In this document: positions 59,334 to 64,000 of the stretch, piece after piece
Layout of the letters: each line of letters opens with the position of its first letter
Position numbering within the stretch: the stretch's first letter is position 1
Source of the DNA: Anastatus disparis
Taxonomy: Eukaryota; Arthropoda; Insecta; Hymenoptera; Eupelmidae
Assembly (NCBI GenBank): GCA_017163975.1
Contig: JAFFSR010000307.1
Location: forward strand, 2,553,001-2,617,000
DNA: 64,000 bases
Reading direction: 5' to 3'
Made by a program: the position numbers and the translations under genes
Notes under the pieces: model-generated
Told to the model about the DNA's origin: nothing
What the model saw: the letters and a program-made list of their open reading frames with translations, nothing else
Database searches by the model: none

Positions 59334-61263
59334 CTCCTGCTGGTCCGGCTTGCTAGAAGACATGTCTTCCCATAGCGGTTGGGTCAGAACACAGGATGTC
59401 TCCGCAGAGATCCTCCGTCTACATGAGAGTCTTCTCAATGCCATTGTGGCAACACCAGAAGGCTCTCCCACGAGACACCATCTTCGTATGGCGGAGCTCT
59501 ATCTCTCGGAGTTCAAAGAAGAATATCTGCGAACCCTAACCGAGACCATGAACGCCGCTGTTCGTGCCTCCCTACGCACTTACCCGTGCATTCCACCTAC
59601 CTATGATCGTCGCCTTCCTATCTTGTTCATAGGCGGTCAGCATGTATGTACCCTATTAGTTTACAATTTACACAAGGTTTCAAAGAAGGTTTTGGGCGAC
59701 ATGCTGATCGCGCGTGGACAGAAGGACTTTAAGATCAACGCGATCTTTGTCAGGGGTTCGAGGTGTAGTGCACGGGTGACCTGCGATAACCTAGCGTCAT
59801 CAACTAAAATGCAGTGCGACGCCCTTTTAAATAAACTATTTTTTGAAAAGGAACGTGGGGGCAAGGTGTGCAGGAGATACGTAAAGGTATGTCCAGCTAG
59901 GAATTTTTCGACAACCACCGACTCGCAATCGGTGGTACAGGTCCCTCAGGACCCTACTTCTGCCTGCCTTGCAGCCCTACGACTTGATCCTATTGTTAAA
60001 TGCATTATTAAGTACTTGGACAATGACTCCAAGTTGGCACTGGTCACTGCATTTGAAGGATGGCGCGAGGTCCATTATAAAATCGGCCACCTGCACTTTG
60101 ATTCGGGTAGCGGGCGATACCGGACGGAGAATGGATGGCAAAGAATGCTTAAAGATGCGCAACAATTTTATTTTTCAAGCATCACCATCCGCGAGTGGTG
60201 GCCCATAGATGTGTCCGAGCTCCAAAAATTGTTGGATATTAATTTAGTTAACCCGTCGGGTCGGGAGGAGCGAACACATCTAACGGGCGTTGATTTGCGC
60301 GGCGTTGTGGTAACGCCTACGGCACTGGAGATGCTGTCCCGATTCTCCACTATTGAAGGATTGATTATTGGAAAAACTACCGGGTTTTTCGAGAGTCGGG
60401 TCAGCCTTGAAGGTGTCAAGCATCTTGCCGTCCATGACAACCCGATGGTTCGTCTTGCTTGGGAGAAGAAACGCGAGGAGGATAGCTCCGACGAGCGCAT
60501 TTGGATCCCATGGCTCAACCGCCGGGCTACTAGTATGCTCACTTCCTTAAGGTTTGTACAATGTCCACAGTTGCGTCTGAAATTTTTAATCGAGTTTCTC
60601 AAGGACAATGATAAAATTTTTGAGCTTAGCCTGGTGGATTGTTCCAACATCGACCCAATGTTGCAGATGTGGCAGCTCCCTGTATGGGTGTTCACTGAGC
60701 TTAACTCCTTGAGCACCTTCCGCATGGAGTATAACACCACGACCGCCGAACCACTGGACTTTATTCACCAACCAGACCTCCATACTCTTCCTTCTTTAAT
60801 GGAGTTGAGCCTTAAAGGCAGTAGATTCACCGAGCAGTACTTGCAAAGGTTTTTAAATCATGCTCCAGTGCTTCGTGTGGTCGATTACACGGGTTTGGAC
60901 ATTCCCCAGCGAAGATTAGATTTCTCGGGTCTTCAACATCTGACCACGCTGAGACTGCCTTACCATCGTGGCATTGAGGACACCCTGGAGTCTCTTTCTT
61001 CCCTCCAAGTACGTGACGTCACCATTACCAACACCTTGGGGAAGAATAACAAAGGTAACAGAGCGTTTAGCCCACGCTTCATTATGGACGTCATCACCAG
61101 GGTGCCTTCATTCAACTTCTTAGCGCTCAACTGCAAGATCTGCATGCGTGACACCATGCGTAGGCAGCTTATTAACCTCGGCGCCTACGTCACACAGAAG
61201 AACCCCATAACATCTGGGTCTTCACACTATGAGCGTTTCGAAGTTTGGGTCTTTTACAACTAG
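59311..61263 (+). CDS. ORF3: F-box/leucine-rich-repeat-like protein in a Gypsy element (650 aa)
   Basis: An intact 650-codon frame between pol and the 3' LTR, where env would be expected. It overlaps the pol end by 23 bases if started at 59311; the ATG at 59362 (residue 18) is the better start if the RNA is spliced at 59333. I see no signal peptide, transmembrane segment or furin-like site, so it does not look like an envelope. Residues 30-205 are unrecognised and Cys-containing. Residues about 218-265 (DPIVKCIIKYLDNDSKLALV then a Trp-Arg-Glu) resemble an F-box, the domain that binds Skp1 in SCF ubiquitin ligases. Residues about 320-600 hold irregular leucine-rich repeats (LTGVDLRGVVVT, LTSLRFVQCPQL, LPSLMELSLKGSRFT, LQHLTTLRLP), giving the F-box/LRR order of FBXL proteins. 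It is less AT-rich than the rest of the window. The role is inferred: a substrate adaptor targeting host or element proteins. The F-box call is by eye and moderate. Confidence 0.7.
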   Translation: MPFHLFSSSCWSGLLEDMSSHSGWVRTQDVSAEILRLHESLLNAIVATPEGSPTRHHLRMAELYLSEFKEEYLRTLTETMNAAVRASLRTYPCIPPTYDRRLPILFIGGQHVCTLLVYNLHKVSKKVLGDMLIARGQKDFKINAIFVRGSRCSARVTCDNLASSTKMQCDALLNKLFFEKERGGKVCRRYVKVCPARNFSTTTDSQSVVQVPQDPTSACLAALRLDPIVKCIIKYLDNDSKLALVTAFEGWREVHYKIGHLHFDSGSGRYRTENGWQRMLKDAQQFYFSSITIREWWPIDVSELQKLLDINLVNPSGREERTHLTGVDLRGVVVTPTALEMLSRFSTIEGLIIGKTTGFFESRVSLEGVKHLAVHDNPMVRLAWEKKREEDSSDERIWIPWLNRRATSMLTSLRFVQCPQLRLKFLIEFLKDNDKIFELSLVDCSNIDPMLQMWQLPVWVFTELNSLSTFRMEYNTTTAEPLDFIHQPDLHTLPSLMELSLKGSRFTEQYLQRFLNHAPVLRVVDYTGLDIPQRRLDFSGLQHLTTLRLPYHRGIEDTLESLSSLQVRDVTITNTLGKNNKGNRAFSPRFIMDVITRVPSFNFLALNCKICMRDTMRRQLINLGAYVTQKNPITSGSSHYERFEVWVFYN

Positions 61264-62538
61264 ACCACAGCGGTCCAAACCCGCGTACCCTTTACTAACA
61301 CCTTTGTAATTGTGCAATAGTTAATTAACCGGTTTATTTTTCTTATTTCACTTCACTCTTCATATTTTTTTGTACTCTGTTCATTCCTTTTTTCTATTTT
61401 TTTTTTTTATACAGAGTCACATTCTTGCAATAAATTGCGTTCTAGTCAACGCATCACCCTTAAAGTAGAGCAAAGTAAACTCACGTTTATAATAATTTCT
61501 TTTTTAAAACAGTCAAGTGCACTACTTAAAATCTTAATTACTTAATCATAATATGCACTCTGCATTTTGCATTTTGTACACTCAACTCTTACTTTTGATT
61601 CATGCAACTTAGCATACGCCAAATAAGCAATTTGTATTATAATAAATTGATGCTACTTAACCTAATAAGTAATAATTATCTTGACAAACTAAAAAATTGC
61701 AATGCATCAACCACTCTTGTCAACAAATTATAATTTAGTGAGTTGTACACACACACAAGCATAATCTGTAACTTCATAGTGCATTTGACTGCAATAACTA
61801 ATGCGCAAAACTCTGCGAATATGTAAATCTTTTGTAATATTTCACAGTGAATCTAATGTAGTACATAACTGCGCTCATACTTGAAAGTAAAGCACCATAA
61901 GTGCATAATATGTAAATATACTCAAGTACCTTAATGCAATCCGCAACAAGCACTAAACTTGTTCCGTGCGTACCATTTTTTGCGTATAGCGCAATTGTAT
62001 AAAAAGTTCCTATTTCACTGCACCTTTAAGTGAATTAATCAATAATAGCGATAAATAGCTAACAAAAATTAACAGTTTTTACTGCAATAAAGCATTTTTT
62101 GCGAATCCTCTAAGGAAAAATCTTATGTAAATCCTAAAGGATTTATAGACTAAAAAAACTAATAATATTAACAGTTCTCACTGTAACAAAGACTTCTAGT
62201 CAAAGAAACCATAAATAAATCTTAAAAGATTGTTAAACAATTGTAATTGTTATGTACTTTAAATAACTATGCTGTGATAATAACTGCGATATTCATAATG
62301 TTATTGCGATCTTTTATATATTCATTTTTTATGAAACCTTAATGTCTAATGCGATTTTTTAAAATTATTATTATGCGATTTAATTCATATTGTCATTTCT
62401 TATTAAAGACTGATTTTAATTGTCATAGAGAGTATTGACTCTAAATTTTAACGAAAAGACTGAATGTAAACTCATCTGTGATATGCGCCTTTTTGCGCTC
62501 TTATAAATAAATAAAGTATCCTTAACAAAATTTAATTG
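61264..62538 (+). other. AT-rich 3' untranslated region of element B
   Basis: No frame of protein-like composition across 1.27 kb, in contrast to ORF3 just upstream. Short repeated phrases (for example AACAGTT(T/C)TCACTG or AACAGTTTTTACTGC, and GTAAAT near TGCGA) recur loosely. Confidence 0.6.
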
Positions 62539-62552
62539 TTGGGGGGGAGTGA
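62539..62552 (+). promoter_or_regulatory. Polypurine tract of element B
   Basis: The G-rich run GGGGGGGAGTGA (62541-62552) abuts the 3' LTR and would prime plus-strand DNA synthesis. Confidence 0.85.
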
Positions 62553-62837
62553 TGTGGGGACACCCACCTGTCTCTGTATGCGAGCGGCGTTGTAAGCGCA
62601 CCAACACACATGTAAGTGTGTACATGAAAACGCCTCTGCGCAGGCTCAACTTAGTCGAGGAAGAAGCAGCTCAACGACTGCTTCTCTGTACCTCAGTCTT
62701 GTTCCGCCAGCCACTGCGCTTAGTCGCTTTGGCTATCTAATAAAGTCACACTCAACTTATATAGTATCTGACTTATTTTCCAGATCCCGATCTCCTTCTG
62801 CATTATATATATATTCATTGCCACACAAGGCATTACA
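62553..62837 (+). repeat. 3' LTR of element B
   Basis: 285 bp; as far as I can compare by eye it is identical to 51299-51583. It includes the AATAAA at about 62740 and ends GGCATTACA before the target duplication AAAC. Confidence 0.95.
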
Positions 62838-64000
62838 AAACTAATAGCTTCAGGCAGAAATAAAGAGATGGTTTCGATTCGTGTAATAGAAAGCAATATT
62901 TTCTCTGATAAGAATAATTTAATTCCACCGCTTTATTTTCAAGAAAAGTTGGAATAACTTGAAAATCCCATTATTTGACACTAATTTCTAATTTTTTAAG
63001 TTATTCCAACTTTTCTTAAAAACGAAGCAATAAAATTAATTCATACTAATCAAAGAAAATATTACATTTTATTAAACACATTGAAACCATCTCTTTATAT
63101 TTGCCTCTTGCTGCTAATTTTGGGAAAAAAGTCAATTTTTTAATTAGAAAAGGACAGAGATACAGCGGACTCTTAATGAATTTTTTCCTCAAAAACTATC
63201 AATTTTTCGTTAAAACTTAATAGAATACTTTTTCTTGGAAATTCGATGTAGAATTCACCTAAATTTTTGCACATTATAATATACTGATTTTTATGCTTAC
63301 TTGATCGATTTAAACATACTATTTAGTATATCTAAAAATCGAGCAGGTTAAATTGGCTTTTTAAAGTCTTATTTTTTTCGTTTTCTTATGAGGAAAAAAT
63401 ATACGAAGCCTTCAGTTGGGCAGCCTTCTCAAAGTTACTTAATTGTGCAAAAAAGTCTGAATAAATCGTTATTTTGGATCAATGATGAGATTCGTGATTT
63501 TTTTTCTGAAAAAGTATTGATTTTTGGGACAAATGTATGAAAATGTTTTTTATTGGAAATTGTATGTAAAATGTATGTAAATTTTTGTAAACTATTATTT
63601 GCTAAACATCACAAATCATAAATGAAATTTTGAAATTTTAAAACTTATTTTTTGTTAAATGTTTAGTATATATGGTTCATAATGTCTTAAATTGCTCGAT
63701 TTTTAGATATACTAAATAGTATGTTTAAATCGATCAAGTAAGCATAAAAATCAGTATATTCTAATTTGCAAATTCAGGTGAATTCTACATCTAATTTCCA
63801 AGAAAAAGTATTCTATTAAGTTTTAACGAAAAATTGATAGTTTTTGAGGAAAAAATTCATTAAAATATTTATTTAGCAAAAAATTTGGAAAATTCGAAAA
63901 ATTTCATCACGTTTAAATCCTGACCCCTTTGATCTGGACCTCTAAAATTTTTTTTTGTATATTTTGGGTATCAAATGGAACATTTTCACAGATTTTCGAC

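Larger units (their letters stand above)
51295..62841 (+). mobile_element. Gypsy element B, complete 11.5 kb LTR retrotransposon
   Basis: AAAC is duplicated at 51295-51298 and 62838-62841. Between the copies are a 285-bp LTR, PBS, leader, gag, pol, an extra third ORF, an AT-rich 3' region, PPT and a second 285-bp LTR. By eye the two LTRs match at every base, which implies a recent insertion. Even so, pol is broken by a TTAA MITE, one apparent base deletion and a stop codon. The open frames are much less AT-rich than the surrounding DNA. Confidence 0.95.
51226..63176. mobile_element. TTAA MITE split by the Gypsy element
   Basis: TTAA at 51226-51229 and 63173-63176 bounds a roughly 400-bp MITE whose pieces are 51230-51298 and 62842-63172. 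Its ends GAGTCAGCTGTATACCGACA and (reversed) GAGTCCGCTGTATCTCTGTC are inverted repeats. Inner blocks such as AAAGAGATGGTTTC and AGTTATTCCAACTTTTCTT have complements on the other arm. Its ends resemble other TTAA MITEs here. Confidence 0.8.
51090..64000. mobile_element. Palindromic element hosting nested insertions (runs off right edge)
   Basis: The left arm is 51090-51225 continued at 63177-63350; the right arm is about 63686-64000 in reverse complement. Shared landmarks are CATTTGATACCC-type sequence, AAAGGGGTCAGGATTTAAAC, AAATATTTTAATG and TTTAGTATATCTAAAAATCG. The unpaired centre is about 63351-63685. The right arm still holds the uninterrupted TTAA (63860-63863) at the site where the left arm is split. 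The outer end lies beyond the window. Confidence 0.85.

Noticed and set aside
58277..60783. Minus-strand frames of 140-190 codons opposite pol and ORF3
   Set aside because: Shadows of the less AT-rich coding strand.
59311..61263. Retroviral-type envelope gene
   Set aside because: The position fits, but there is no signal peptide, transmembrane anchor or cleavage site. Leucine-rich and F-box-like features explain the sequence better.

Overview
This window is repeat-dense eukaryotic DNA, most likely from an insect. The base composition is very AT-rich. It carries Ty3/Gypsy retrotransposons, tRNA-derived SINEs with a target-site duplication, many TA- and TTAA-flanked hairpin transposons, C2H2 zinc-finger fragments and a decayed stretch resembling the cell-cycle gene ANAPC1. 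I cannot name the species; a hymenopteran would fit, but that is only an impression. I see no intact single-copy host gene. Almost all long open frames outside the retrotransposons are by-products of tandem arrays whose period is divisible by three.

Layout. 1-5.2 kb: the 3' part of a Gypsy element (gag, protease, RT-RNase H-integrase) with a complete-looking -1 frameshift signal but a dead integrase, followed by a polypurine tract and an LTR-like promoter region. 6.25-7.65 kb: a 1.4 kb LTR-like unit with four hairpin repeats. It recurs inverted at 27.95-29.30 kb as a solo unit with a 4-bp target duplication. 7.77-20.40 kb: a pair of inverted arms, each an 80-bp tandem array followed by a (TA)n/CACA satellite. 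They enclose AT-rich DNA with a SINE, a TTAA MITE, another hairpin and a short GC-richer repeat; a Tc1-like palindrome sits in the right arm. 20.4-30 kb: AT-rich DNA with a second SINE copy, TTAA MITEs, a TA-flanked 2 kb element built of inverted tandem arrays, and the solo LTR-like unit. 30.4-43.2 kb: a giant imperfect palindrome. Its ends carry identical inverted C2H2 fragments and a 30-bp core-plus-variable array, and its interior is about 9 kb of a dyad-symmetric satellite that switches orientation near 35.57 kb. 44.9-48.1 kb: a degenerate 15-bp satellite. 48.4-48.8 kb: the ANAPC1-like relic. About 49.5 kb: a tRNA/5S-like chimeric SINE.

51.1-64.0 kb is a set of nested insertions. A palindromic element is interrupted by a TTAA MITE, the MITE by an 11.5 kb Gypsy element, and the Gypsy pol gene by another TTAA MITE. 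The Gypsy element has two 285-bp LTRs that look identical, a TSD, PBS and PPT, gag and pol joined by a second well-phased -1 slippery site, and an extra third gene after pol. That gene encodes a 650-residue protein that reads as an F-box/leucine-rich-repeat protein rather than an envelope. An LTR retrotransposon with a captured ubiquitin-ligase-adaptor-like gene, apparently placed behind a splice acceptor at the pol stop codon, is the most interesting system here.
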